In this document: positions 13,239 through 25,617 of the stretch, piece by piece
How the letters are laid out: each line of letters opens with the position of its first letter
Position numbering within the stretch: the first letter of the stretch is position 1
Assembly: GCA_025890175.1 (NCBI GenBank)
Contig: JANPYM010000007.1
Coordinates: 186,001-250,000, forward strand
Source: Ciborinia camelliae
Lineage: Eukaryota > Ascomycota > Leotiomycetes > Helotiales > Sclerotiniaceae
Length of the DNA: 64,000 bases
Reading direction: 5' to 3'
Notes under the pieces: generated by a model
Databases searched by the model: none
Seen by the model: only the letters and a program-made list of their open reading frames with translations
Told to the model about the DNA's origin: nothing
Translations under genes and position numbers: made by a program

Positions 13239-16200
13239 TCATCTTCTTTCACAGTTTCTGAAAGGGGTTTGTGTTCCCTCCTCTAACATTATCGACTTCC
13301 TACCCAAGGTAAGCCCACCAGTACTCATACCTGGGTTCGAAGGTTCTTGAGTTCCTTGCGCACCAGTACTCATACTTGATTTAAACGGTTTTCGAGTTCC
13401 CAGCTCCAACATTCTCGACTTTCCACCCAAGGTAATCCCACCCTTACTCATCCCCGGAGGAAATTGCACCGATTTTAGATTCCCCTTCCTCTTCGGTCGT
13501 TTCCAAAGTCCAGGCGGAGTGGGACAAGATTTCGCAGCGCTCACCAGAAAATAAGGAAGCTGAGAAACCGTGAACAGCTCCGCAGCCTGGCAAAACTCAA
13601 GTGAGAATACCTTGTCCATGCAAGACGGAACGGGTAAAGCTTTCACATCCTCAATCCAATCTGCATCTCCGCAGTCCATAAACTTGGCAATCTTATCCGC
13701 GGCGATCTTGAGAATATCAGGATGAAGCTTCTGCATAGTATGTCCCATGATATTAATCATCAATTGAAAGTTTTCACTTCCCTTATGAGGCATTACCGGG
13801 ACAAAAAATCCATACTCCGCCAAAGTATCATGAAGTTGCGCCATCAAAATATCGCATTTACGCGTTACTGGGATGTAGTCAATATCCATATTCTCCATGA
13901 TTCCCGGGAGGAAATCTCTCATCTCGGTGAGGATTTGGATAGGTGTACGATGATGATATGATAATTTCTTGACTTGTGATTCGGAAAGTTTTTGACTCGC
14001 CAGTGCAAATTCGCGAAGTCTGAACATGGATCGAGCGATCGTGTCACCTCTGAGGTTCATGTCACCCTCAGATAAGTGTGCTTGTTCTAGAAACTTGGAG
14101 ACGTCTGGTTGCTTCCATTTATCGTAGACGTCACGCCATTGGATTTGGCCTTGTCGACGATGTTGCACCAAGTTGGTCGATGAATAACCCATACCTAGCA
14201 GTGCTCGTGCTAACGAGATGTGAGCATTTACCATTTACAAAAATAATGATGGCAAATGTTGGTGGTGATAATAACGCAAAGGAATAATTAACTTACTATA
14301 AAATTCATGGATCGTCTTAGGTCGACCACCCGTGAATATATCATGCAAGTTCGCATCAATAAACTTGTCTAAGCTGGCCCATTCTCCCTTGATATACTTC
14401 ATCTGCCGCCCCGCATTGTAGATATGCGCAATAGAAAAGCTAGTTCCATTCGATAAAACAAATTCAAGTCCAGCTCGTTCTAAAGAAAGCTTTAGTCTCA
14501 AAGTTTGTAACCCGGTGGACATGGGATTCTGGCGAAGGAAGAATTCCGGATCTGTTGAATGTCGAATCCATTTTGTAGATAGATTTTTTGATTTGATTAC
14601 CTCCATGATTCCGATTTCGGTGTCACATATTTGATGATCCTTGGGAAGCTTTGGAGATGCTTGAAAGTTTTCATCCATGCGTGATACTCTATCTTTGACT
14701 TTCTTCTGCTGTATAGAATAGATATTCCAGGCTAAAGCATCCACCGTATCATCAGTTTCCTTGTTGCGGATGGTCAAGAGCCAAGTATGTTTCATATAAG
14801 GGATCGGATTGCGCTCAATGGAGTTATGAATATCCTGCCATATTTGGATGAAGTCTTCTCTGGTTGTATCATACTCCATTGTTCCGGGAGAAGTATAACG
14901 CATCACTGCTTTTGCCATGGAAGCTTTCTGCAAAAGCTTCTCATGAGAATCTCCAACATCATTCCCAAGAATTCGCCACTGTAGAGTAAAGTCAGTTTTA
15001 GGAGATATACAACAACACGGATAGCTAAAGTTTTATACTAACAATATCAAGAAGCAACACAGCTCCGAACACCATCCAAGTTGGAACAGCTCTAGCAGAA
15101 TCTCTTTGATTAACGAGGAGCCGGAGGGAGCGTGTGATCATGTCTTCGTGCTCATTGATAGGCTTCGTGAGACCTTCGTAAGCCTTAAATTTCTCTTGGA
15201 TGGCCAATTCTAAGAGGAACTGGGTAAGCTTCACATCATCCTCTTGTTGGCTATCTATTGTTGATTGCCGTTCGACCCCGTTGAAGAATAAGAATAGTGA
15301 TAATGGTTGTACAGCTGGTGGGAAGTCATACGGTTTACAAGCTTCTAATGCGCGGACAGTTTTGTTGATGATTTGATACACTGGATAATACAGAAAGTTG
15401 TCGAGGTCAGTTGTATCTTTTTCTTCTTTCGGGGCTTGAAAATATTCCATGGTTGGGAAGTAGATAGTGTCTACTACATGCAACATCGTCGACCCTGCAC
15501 GGAAGTACTGAGCTGGGAGAGATTTTAGGATTCGGAGTTCTTCTTGCTGAACCTGTATGACGAGTCAGACCATGAAATCATAAGATGAACAGGGCATTGA
15601 GGAATGTATGTATAAGTTTCCGGTTTCAGAAATGCAAAATGATAGACTTACAATACTAGTAGCATAGTTAGTCAAGAGATAGGCGGTAGATATGTCCAAA
15701 TCGCCATTTTTGTGTCTAGTCCAAGTGTCTTTGATAAACTCTTGAATCCTGTGTAAATCTTCAAAAAAGCAGAAAACAATAAAAGGTACATCAATTTCTG
15801 GATCTTCATCCAACTCGTATGTTTCCACGGGCGTGGATTTGATGGTGGCTTGAGAATTTCCGGATTTGAGATCGGCAGCAGGAAGATCTTCATCAGAAAT
15901 GTCTTCCACGTCTAATATTTCGAACATGTTAGTTAGACTCTCCAAATTCTCCTTTACTTTAGGTTCTACTCTAAAACCCTGGCCATTCTTGGTTTTGGCG
16001 CTTTCGTAGCAGGGTTTCAAGATGTCGAGAATGGTCTCCAAAACCCCAATGAAATGCTCATGCGATGCATTGACTTCCTCATCCTCAGACCGAGCCTTTT
16101 GAAACCATTTTAAGAAACGTTTACGGGCATGGATTGCGCGCTCGGCTACGCGGTGAATAACGGAAGGAAATATAATGGCGGTCTTCCTCTGCTCAGCAAT

Positions 16201-16617
16201 AACCTTTGCTTGCTCAATCAGATCTTTAGTACCCATGATAATGACCGTTGTCTCATATACCTGTGCAGGGGGCTTAGCGGTAGATATTTGTGCTCTCTTG
16301 GCATTCTTCCTAGCTTTTCCTTTCAAACGAGTTGAAGTTGTAGAAGAACTGGCTAATTTGGAGGGTGTGGAAACGTTCGAAATAGAGCTTGAACTAGACG
16401 TGGTAGAAGTGATAGAAGTGGCAGAGAAGATTGATGATGAGGATGAAGCAGAATATGAACTTGATTCGGAGGTAGTGGATGAGTTGGAAAAGACTCTTCT
16501 GGCGTTAGTGTCTGGTATATATCCACACTTGACAGCAGTTTGGCCAAGCCATGTGGAAAAGATATTGGTGTCCTCTTTGTATCGTTTGTAACTGCTAGAG
16601 AGACCTTCTGGCAGCAT
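13239..16617 (-). CDS. DUF6604-type large fungal protein, 1042 aa
   Basis: Four exons: 16617-15652, 15552-15043, 14978-14297 and 14209-13239; GT-AG introns, all phases consistent. The N-terminus (SYKRYKEDTNIFSTWLGQTA, followed by CGY) matches the conserved opening of the fungal DUF6604 family. It is followed by a Ser/Thr-rich linker (about 43-95) and a basic KGKARKNAKRAQ patch. The rest is alpha-helical-looking, without membrane segments or catalytic motifs I recognise. The last 70 residues hold a degenerate duplication: GMSKGGITLGGKSRMLELGT and GMSTGGLTLGRKSIMLEEGT. It is divergently arranged with the SAP-RING gene across 1.56 kb. Function is unknown; the family call rests on the N-terminal signature. 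The third intron (14296-14210) is the least certain splice. Confidence 0.75.
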
Positions 16618-18180
16618 GATGAAGGTATTTGTTTAGACAAGATCCAGATATCTGGCGATGTTCAATTAGTTTCAATACGAAGAAAGATTGGTGGGATTGA
16701 CTTGCTTGATTGTGAGTATCAAGGTTTAATTCAAGTACAAGTTAGGTAGGTAAACAAGAAAGGTAGGAGATGTATACCAAGATAGTTTGAATCTTTTACT
16801 CTATACTATATCTATATATCGAATCAGCAATCAATATCATAAACCACGTAGTTTTGAGTCATTGGGAGCTTGGTATTAAGATAATACTTGGTGTGGTAAA
16901 TTTTGTTGTTGTTTTCGAGGTTAAGAGAACGATGGTGATGATGATGACAACAACAATAATAATGGAAACGCGACAAATATAATTGAAACGCGACAAATGG
17001 AAACCCAACACTCGAAAGAAAATACTGACTTGAAGGTGAGAGAATCCAAAAGTCTTTCAAGATCAAGAAACAAGATCCGTGACTTTTTATCATATAAGTA
17101 TCAAATTGAAAATCCCACAATCTTACCCAAGAACTCGAATGCGTTTGAGTTGTGTGGTGTTGATGTTGATGTTGAATGTTTACATCCAAAGTTTTTTTTG
17201 TGCATATACTGGCCCAGGAAAGTTCTGTGTCATCAAAATCCGGTTGATATACAAACTTCACTTCAATCTCCCCTCACTTGATTAATCCAATGGATCTTTC
17301 ATGGTGAGAGGAACACCCCTCTGTACTTAGACTGGACCAACGTAAGAACTTTTGCTGGCATAATGGAATCGTGCTTATCAGCGCACCCACGAAAGAGTAG
17401 AGTAGCTGGAGTGATATGATAATATTGATTGGCTTCATCATTACAATTTCCATTTATTCAGGTGATATTACTATCCCTTGAGGAAAGGTCGTTTTTCAGA
17501 TAATGAGAAAGGTGAGAAAGATATGAGAAAAGCAAAAGGAAATAAGAGAAAAATTGAAGGAATAACTTTTGTAGACTTGATAGTTCTGAAGATGTAGTGA
17601 AATATGACAAGGTTAAGTAGAATTCAATCCTTCTTTAAATCTTGAGATACCAGTTGACCTATGTCAAATAGAGCACCAGGGGACATATTACTTCATAAAG
17701 ACATCGTGACATTTTCATTTCCAAACTTCACTTGACACTCGAACCGAGTGGAATGTGGCTGAGTCATCCAAATTAATCTCGAAATCACGAGGTCTCGTGC
17801 TCAATCCGTGACTTCTGCCTGGATAAAAGTGGGGTATTTCAGGCTCCCTCCTCAATTGCCACTTCCTCAACACGTCTCTTTCCTCTTTTCACCAATTAAT
17901 CAATCAACATTTCACCTTGCATGCGACAAAGGGTAATTCATCACAGACTTCGATGTTCCTCTTCCTCTTCTATCGAGGTCATCTTTCTCAAACAAAAAAG
18001 TATAAGTAATTGATGATTTTCCATCGGAATTCTTCATTTTCATATTTATTGATTTCATCTTCATCATCATTACACTTACATCACTCCATCTCCATTTCAT
18101 CACGTCGATCATTATTTCAATTGACCATCTTCACCCAACATCTCACTTCTCCTACAAGAAAATCATTTCATCAATTCATC
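16618..18180. other. divergent promoter region
   Basis: Spacer between the DUF6604 gene (minus) and the SAP-RING gene (plus). A 145-codon His-rich open frame (16824-17261, minus) lacks any family resemblance and is judged chance. A CT-rich stretch just before 18181 probably represents the leader of the SAP-RING gene. Confidence 0.5.
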
Positions 18181-19338
18181 ATGCCACGTAAACGCAACAT
18201 CCAAGAAGATGAGAAAGTCGAAGCTATTGACTGGAGCGGGTGCTTGGTCAATCAATTGAAGGCTGAGCTTGACCGGCGTCAACTCCCAAAGACTGGCAAG
18301 AAAGCAGACTTGGTAGCACGTCTTCAAGCATCCGATGATGGAACATTGGTCATGAAACCCGAAGTTCCCGTTGCCCAAAATCCTCCTGTTGAAGCTGGAC
18401 CTTCTAGTTCTGGTGCACCACCAAAGAAGAGAGCTAGGAAGGAAAAGAGTCCAGATGTTGTCATTGAAGGTCAACTTGCCTCCGAAGTTATCATCTATCA
18501 AAATGTTGATACTCGTACTGGAGAGAGACGCGAGAGAGAATTTATTGCAGAGCCAGACGCGAAATTCAAAGACAAGGTCAAGCGCATTCGAAAAGAGCGT
18601 ATGTTCATGCTGAACAGACGTAAAACTGTTGATGGAAAAGGAAGACCTCGTGAGGATTTCGATATCGCTGGTAGTACCGGTAACATCTACCAAACCAGAA
18701 TTGGACGCACACCATCATGTACCTGTATGGATGCAGTAAGTGATTTTCTCGTCTTTCCTCGTCCGATTTCATGCTGACAAGATATTAGAGAATTCGTGGT
18801 CAGAAATGCAAGCATATCAACTGTAAGTATCACCAGACTTCACGTCACATTCATATACTTATCAAATATAGATGCATTAATCATCATCTACAAAGCACCC
18901 ATGCATCTGTGCTATCAACAAGCATTCCTTTCCCATGAACTCGAATACATCTGGGCCAATGCACCCGTCACACGTGCCCCCGATGGACATAACCACAATT
19001 CCGAAGGCGAAGATGAGACAGTCTACAATGGCAAACGTAAGCCCATCGAAGGCGACTGTCCTATCTGTGTATTTGATATGAAGCCTGGTGAGGAGATTGT
19101 CTGGTGTAAAGCAGCCTGTGGTCAAAATTTCCACAAGGAATGTTTTGATCAATGGAAGGCTAGTAAGCGTGGTGCATTGGTCACTTGTGTTTATTGTCGT
19201 ACCCCTTGGCAAGAAGATGATGCAGCTCCTAGACCTGCTCCCGGTAGTTTGGCCGCTTTGAAGGATACTGCACCCAAGGTGGGCAGTTACAAGAATATTG
19301 GTCATATGTCTATGTATTCTCAGACAGCGGGAAAGTAA
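18181..19338 (+). CDS. SAP-SWIM-RING finger protein, putative E3 ubiquitin ligase
   Basis: Three exons: 18181-18735, 18789-18822 and 18872-19338; 351 aa. A SAP motif (residues 17-51, WSGCLVNQLKAELDRRQLPK) suggests nucleic-acid or chromatin binding. A SWIM finger C180-x-C182-x9-C192-x-H194 is formed only after splicing the 34-nt middle exon, which validates the model. A RING finger spans C259 to C305 (CPIC, then CGQNFHKECF, then CVYC). SAP/SWIM/RING fungal proteins are presumed E3 ligases acting on nuclear substrates; the specific target is unknown. A basic bipartite-like stretch (PPKKRARKEK) near residue 80 fits nuclear import. The ATG is preceded by a pyrimidine-rich leader. Confidence 0.87.
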
Positions 19339-20896
19339 CAGATTCAGCGAATTCTGTTTTCTTTTACGTTATGGTCGGAATGGAGATGTAGGGACTCGGA
19401 GGATATGAATGGATGAATGGGTGGATGGATGGATGAATTCTTGCTAGATGTGATGTTTTTTAGCTTTGGGACGGGATTTACATACAGCACGATTAATTGC
19501 TACGATGATATGATACGAATTCTGTTTCTCCTGAGCCGAGGGGAGAAAGGTTCCACTATGTTATACCCATTTGCTTTCTTTCTTTCTTTCTTTCTCTCTG
19601 TATGTATCTACGTATGTAGCTTTTCACATCTCACTTTGACAGACCAGAGTTACAATTACAAACTTTTAAATAATAGTTGGCGTGAATTTCGATTTTGATT
19701 TTGATTGATTGAATGAAGTTAATACAATACAATACAATACATACCTAGGTAGTAAATAACTTGCAGGTTCACGGTTCACGGTTCAATTCATTTTTCATCA
19801 TCTTCATCTAATTAATTAATTACCCTTTTCTTTTCCCCCTTCTTCATTATTGTCTCAACGTCACAACATTACAACATCACATCGTTACACATTATGAGGC
19901 TACCTACCTACCTACCCACCTACCTACCATCCATCTATATATCTACCTACCCACCTACCTACCCACCTACCTACCTACCTACCTACCTACCCATCTACCC
20001 ATCTACCCATCTACCTACCTAAACATGTAAAAAAGAAACAACTTCTAGCACCAGAGAATTCTCCATCTCTATAATCGATCTGTGAAAAAATAAAAATCGA
20101 GATTGTATTGTAGGAATTTTTACTTGTTTGATTATCTATTTATCTATTCATCCGTTCATCCCTCAAGAAACGGTTAGGTTACATCAAAATCCGAAAGTTT
20201 TCTTCTCATTACTTCCTTGCCTCCTTCCTTCCTTCCTTCCTTCCTTCCTCACTTCCTTCCTTCCTTCCTTCCTGGCGAAAATATCATTCGATTTCGATAC
20301 AAGTGAAGTGAAAAGAAACTCCTAAAAACAAACTCCCAAAAACAAACAGATTAAACAGAAACGGGTATGTTGTTAAGCTTGGTCTTGGTCGTACGTTGGT
20401 TAATGGCGAAGACAGATAGATGTATTGATACATATATATTCGATATGACCAAATCCATAAAAATCTCGAGATATCGGGAGCAACTGAGGTCGTAGAGTGA
20501 GTTTTGGTGAATTAGAATCGATTTGGGCACAAGAAAAAAAAGCCACAGGAAAGACGAACGAGAGTCTGATTGGATGCTGTAGCCAGCCACATTAAAAAAA
20601 AAAGATGAAAGTTATCGCAAAGATGAAAGACATAAAGGTGATTCCAAGCTGCCGTGATATCGTAATCGGTATCCCCGGGGAAAGGGGAGAAGTCTAGATG
20701 AAATTAGGGGTGGAACTGTGTTGTTCGAATGCATGCATTTTCGTAGCATGAATTTCCGTAGCACGATAAGCGAAGCCAAAGCAGGTCATGGCATGACGGG
20801 CCGAGGATTTTGGCGCCCAAAATTCATAGTTGCCACCGGGCGATGAAGTCAAACCAGAAATTTATCGGTATGTTAAGCCCCATAAACGATGCCGAG
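19339..20896. other. convergent intergenic region with microsatellites
   Basis: 3' flanks of two converging genes. Contains CTTT and CTTCC runs (about 19578-19597 and 20215-20275) and the TACC array. No gene seen. Confidence 0.55.
19901..20021. repeat. (TACC)n microsatellite
   Basis: Tandem CTAC/TACC tetramers with CCCA and CCAT variants. The same motif recurs in short runs throughout the window, for example near 58785 and 59035. Confidence 0.9.
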
Positions 20897-23800
20897 TTAA
20901 CCAACGTAATTTTGACCTCTGATTTGAGCCTGGATCATCTCTTCATTTTGGTTGTACATACTGCGTCGGTTCTGTTGGTTGTTTAGCATCTGTTCAATTG
21001 GACTTTGCTGACGATATCTAACTTGTTCATATTCTTCAGTCTCCGAGCGATCAACCTCCTCTTGGTTTGCGACGGTATCAGTGGACTCTTCATCATCTTT
21101 GGGACGAGTAATATCGTCGATAAGTCTCTCAAATCGGATTTCAAAGTCCTCAAGTGCTTTCAACTCGGTTTGAAGCTTGCGACGTCTTGCACCTACTTCA
21201 TCATTCTCTTCCATAAGTTGTTGACATCTAGCGATACCTGGGAATTTGTTAGCTAGTATTGCTTTTAATAGAAAAATACTTACCAGTAACATGATGATTA
21301 GTGCCAAGCTCGTTTTCGAGGAGATCCTCAACTTTCTCTTTGACATGGCGAAAGAGGCGATTGTTTACACTGATACAAACACTATCAATATACCTGTTGG
21401 CTGCTACAACATAGTACCCCTTGATATAGGCTGCCACATCAATCTCCTTTTCGAAGGGATCTTTACCCAATTGCTCAGGGGTGACTTGTTCCACAGCCTT
21501 TTTCTTTTCCTGGTAATAGGCTTCTCTTTCAGCAGGTTTTGCCTTCATTTTCTTGTGGCCACAGTATATTTCTTTTTCCACCCATCTGATGGCACGGACC
21601 CTATGGCGTAGTTGTTGGAGTTCCAACTTTTCAATTTGTTTTCTCTTCTGAATGCCTTCTTGATTGATGGTGAATGGGGTGTATGTTTCAAGACCGTAAA
21701 GTGCATCGAGTGCGTCTCGCTGGTTTATGAGAAGCTCCTTGTCAATCCATTTTGTAATAATCTCAGTGGACTCCCGATATAAGCCAGTCTGTTGGTATGG
21801 GCCTAAATTCTTCACCACAATCTTCTGGATCTCAGATCGCAACAGATCAATAACCCCCATCAGCAGCAACTGGGTAGGCTGCAGCCAACCCTTTACAGAC
21901 TTTTCACAGAAATGCTTGTAAACTGGTGTGTTCACCATATCAGGAAGACCCATATAGGTATGGTTTTCTATCTTCTTTCGGATATCTGCAATAGTTGCAA
22001 AGCCTTTGCCGTAATGTGCGTGCTGTTCGAAAATAGTGTTTCTGAAAGGATTTAAGTGTGGATGAGCGATCTTTCTCGGGGTCCGAGGATTGGGAGTCTC
22101 TGATTTGACTCCGTTTGGCGTTTGATTACCAGCTGTTGAAGATGTCTCATCAGTAGTCATTTCGCCCTGTGGACGTTTCCGATTACTCTCAGGTACAGAT
22201 ACGCTCTCAAAACACCTACCAGGTACATTAACGAGTTCGACATCTCCATCATCGTCATCAAGATTGATGACATCAACTTTTAACACATCCGATGGGTCCG
22301 AGACAGTTATCTTTGGCTTGTTATGCAATATTAATTGGTAAAATTGACGAGAGAGTTTGGTCCACTCTCCATGGAAAGTTGCATCGGATAGATTATGCTC
22401 ATTGTTCATGAGATTTTGCACCTCCTGACTGAAATTGTGTAGAAGGCGGGTAACATGAAGTTGCACGTTATGGTTAGGCAACTCTGGCAATCCCTTCAAT
22501 TCTTTAATGATGAAATTTTTACGGTTTGCGATCTTCATCTTGATATCGGGAAGGCTATGTAGAAAATGTTAGTAGGAATTCAAGAATAACAAATCGCAGC
22601 TTATCACGAACCTCTTCCTAATCGAATCTGCAAGAAGACGAGAAAGTAACGACTGGACTTTTGGAATTCCACATTGCTTTTGGAATTTAGACCATTTTCC
22701 TTGCCACAAATCGTTTGTTTTGAAGAATTCTTCCTCATCCCTGCGAGCCTGTTCATGATAATCCAGGTCACCCGGTTGAAAATCCGGCCCAGGCTGTCTG
22801 GTAACACGCCATCCATGACCCAAACGATGTTCTTCTCCGCTCAAGATCTTTTCCCAATCATTGGTGCCGTCTCTTTCCACAAGTGTATCCGGCTTCGTTA
22901 AGACACCCATGCAACGATCTGTAGCACGTTCTTCTTCAATGAGTGATTTGGCTCTAGACAAAACTGCCTCCACTTGCATTGTCATAGCAAATATGATTAG
23001 AGTATTTGGGGTTCGTATGTATCTGCCAGATATTAGATATGATTGAGCGGGTGAAAGGTGGAGGTGGAAGTATAAAGGAAGGGCAACACTCACTTCTTGG
23101 CAATGTTTTCGAAAACCTTGATGAGATACCTTTGATCATTCTTGGGCGTATTAGAAATAATGCCCGGGAGGTCGAAGAAAGACAAAGTGGGTAAGTTTGG
23201 GCCCGATATTTCGACTTTCACAACATTCGGGGTAACATCAGCTTCAGTCGTAGTGATGTTCCTAGCATATTGTGAACCGCTGCCGGGAATAAATTGCTGA
23301 TAATCGTGGTTGTGATTAAGAAGAGCAATCTGTGCCCATTTCATGCATTCCTCTAGCTTTGTCTTGTCTGTGATTTTGATGAATTCTTTAGTAACAAGCT
23401 CTTGCTGGAACCAGGGAGGAAACGGATTGTTCTTGGTGACGTCCCTATCTCTAACTGGAATTCTGGGTTTACCGTATCCATACTTCTGACGAAGTGAAAT
23501 GGTGCACGACCAAGTGTCTGCTGCTTTGGTGATGATATTGGCAGGACATCTTGTGCAGCATCCGCTATTTTTGGGTAGATACATTCCTGATATTCGTCCA
23601 ATGAGAGATGATTTCCCAACACTTTGGTCTCCTATCACAATGATCTTTGGAAGATCGACGACATGTTCAACGTCATGATCTTCCAACTCGCTGAGAGCTT
23701 CAATCAAAACTTGTGGATCTTTGGAAATAATGCGAAAACCTGACATACTTCCGAGGCTTGTTGGGGTTGTTTGACGGCTATCAGGTTCTTCGTAGCCGTA

Positions 23801-24028
23801 ACGAGAATAGTGATCTTGATAATCTTGATCGGCGTTGATCTGACAGTCTGGATTTGAAGAGAGAGAATATTCACTAGCACCTTGAGAGGTCTGAGCTGTG
23901 GATTTATGTAGGACTTCTTGTTTGATTGTAAGAGGGCTGGTCGGGAGTTTTGTTCGTGTAGGACTGTTCAATTGACCACGTGTTGAAGTGATCTCTTCCT
24001 TCTGCTTTCTGGTGATACGGGAAGCCAT
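20897..24028 (-). CDS. dynamin superfamily GTPase, Mx-like
   Basis: Four exons: 24028-23094, 23022-22612, 22554-21284 and 21237-20897; 985 aa. The G domain shows G1 GDQSVGKS (133-140), the Thr-containing switch region after GCCTRCP, G3 DLPG (286-289) and G4 TKPD (354-357). A stalk-like helical region follows, including the conserved LPDIKMKI start. An unusual low-complexity acidic insert (about 530-620) interrupts it. Towards the C-terminus a GED-like helix gives way to a Gln/Asn-rich tail. There is no PH domain or membrane anchor, as in fungal Mx-type dynamins of unknown function; these differ from Vps1 and Dnm1 by a long disordered N-terminus (here about 95 residues). The donor of intron 2 (GTTCGT) is weak, but the join restores frame and family sequence. 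It is divergent from the GMPPA gene. Confidence 0.9.
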
Positions 24029-25617
24029 GCTGATAATGTATTATATGAACTTTTACTGGTGTTGTTCTGTATCAATTACGTATCAGTATCAGCACCTGCA
24101 AAGATCGATAGGATGGCACGCGTGGAAGTTTTAGCATTGTGCCGTTTTGCGTGCCGTGCTGCATCCTGGGATAGGAACATGAAAAGATAGAATGCCATAC
24201 CTTGTGAGAGACTGGGATGGAAAGACAAAAACAGGTCTTAATTTGGTAAAGAACAGAAGCGAAGGTATGAGATCTTCCTACGGAAGGCTCAAGATAGGTC
24301 CAAGTCGGACCCAACCAGCACAGAATGGAAGTGGCTTTCCGATCTGAGAACTGCGGGATAGTGAAAGAAAACTGCTGCAAGAGCAAGTTCAAGAGTATGC
24401 AGAAAGAAAACAATGGCAAATAAGTTCGAAGCTTCTGCAAAGCCTTGCAGAAGTTGAAGAAGTTTCAAGGCGAGGCGAGACGTACAAGAAGTAGGTAGTT
24501 GAAAATGAAAGAGAAAAGGGATGAATTAAATATTTTCAAACCTTCGTGGCAAAGGTTGGAACCGCGTAGAGTGTTTGCATATGGCCTTGAAAGTGAGTAA
24601 AACTTTTGATCCAATGAGAAGGAAGAGAATGTGGAAATGAATGATAGATTACAAGCTGAGATTTGAAGATCGGCGATCAGAAAAGCCTGAAAAATAGAGC
24701 TTATATTGAGTGTTTTGATTTTGTTTGATATTACTTTGATGCTTTTCGGACGACTATCTCATATGTATAGACTTTCTCGCCAAATTTGATAGGCTTCTAT
24801 AAAATTGCAAAGAGTGAACAAACGAATTTTATAAATATAAAAGAATCTAATGAAACTTCAAATATGCAGCTGTATATTGTGGATAAGCCTTGACCCTGGA
24901 AGCAATGCCAGCTTGGGATTGTTCCAGGAGCTGGAGTCAGGTAGTAGTGATGCTTTGAGTCCAAAATGACAGAATTTACTCTCATCACTTCATGGGACGG
25001 GTAGTTGAGCCCTTCACCCATGTTCGTTTCATGCGCCTATCCCGGCTCTCCAATGGAATCGATGCTGGCAGCTAGGATTCTTGACTTGCTTTTTTTCCCC
25101 TGAAGCGGGTTCTTACATTGAAATGGCGGGGACATTAACATATCAAGGAGGGCCGAACGAACGGCTCTCCTCCCCCAAATGCCGATATAATTTCTTCCAG
25201 TTACCCGATGCCGATGCTGAGGCTGAAAGTGAGGCATAGTGACGAGTATTGGAGTTGGAAAAGGGAAGTGAAGTGCAGTGCAGTGCAGTGCAGTGAAATG
25301 AGAAGAATGAAGGGAAGTGAAGTCAAAGAGGGAGTTGGACTAGGTAGGTATTTCGATAAGGCTTATCTTCACATGACTGATGATTTATGGTATGGTTCCA
25401 ACATTTAGGTATTGTACCTACAGCTACCTATGTGCATCGGCACGGACCAGCTGAACCTTTACAAGTAACCTTAAATAGCTGAATAAGCCATCCAGGTCAT
25501 AATCGAAACCTCACACTCACTCTAGAACCAAAGCCAGGTGTTCATGTTAATTTGCAGATATACCCTGGTAGACAAGAAACATCAACACAAATTTCTTTAA
25601 CACCTCAATCATTCAAT
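24029..25617. other. divergent promoter region
   Basis: Between the dynamin gene (minus) and the GMPPA gene (plus). Contains short direct runs GTGCAGTGCA near 25272. No coding sequence supported; the open frame at 24072-24440 (minus) starts without ATG. Confidence 0.5.

Noticed and set aside
16824..17261. 145-codon His-rich frame on the minus strand
   Set aside because: His and Tyr runs come from CAT/CAA simple sequence; no family resemblance. It lies in a divergent promoter.
24072..24440. 122-codon minus-strand frame with a hydrophobic start
   Set aside because: Begins at TTG rather than ATG, has no splice partner or recognisable motif, and lies in the promoter region of the dynamin gene.
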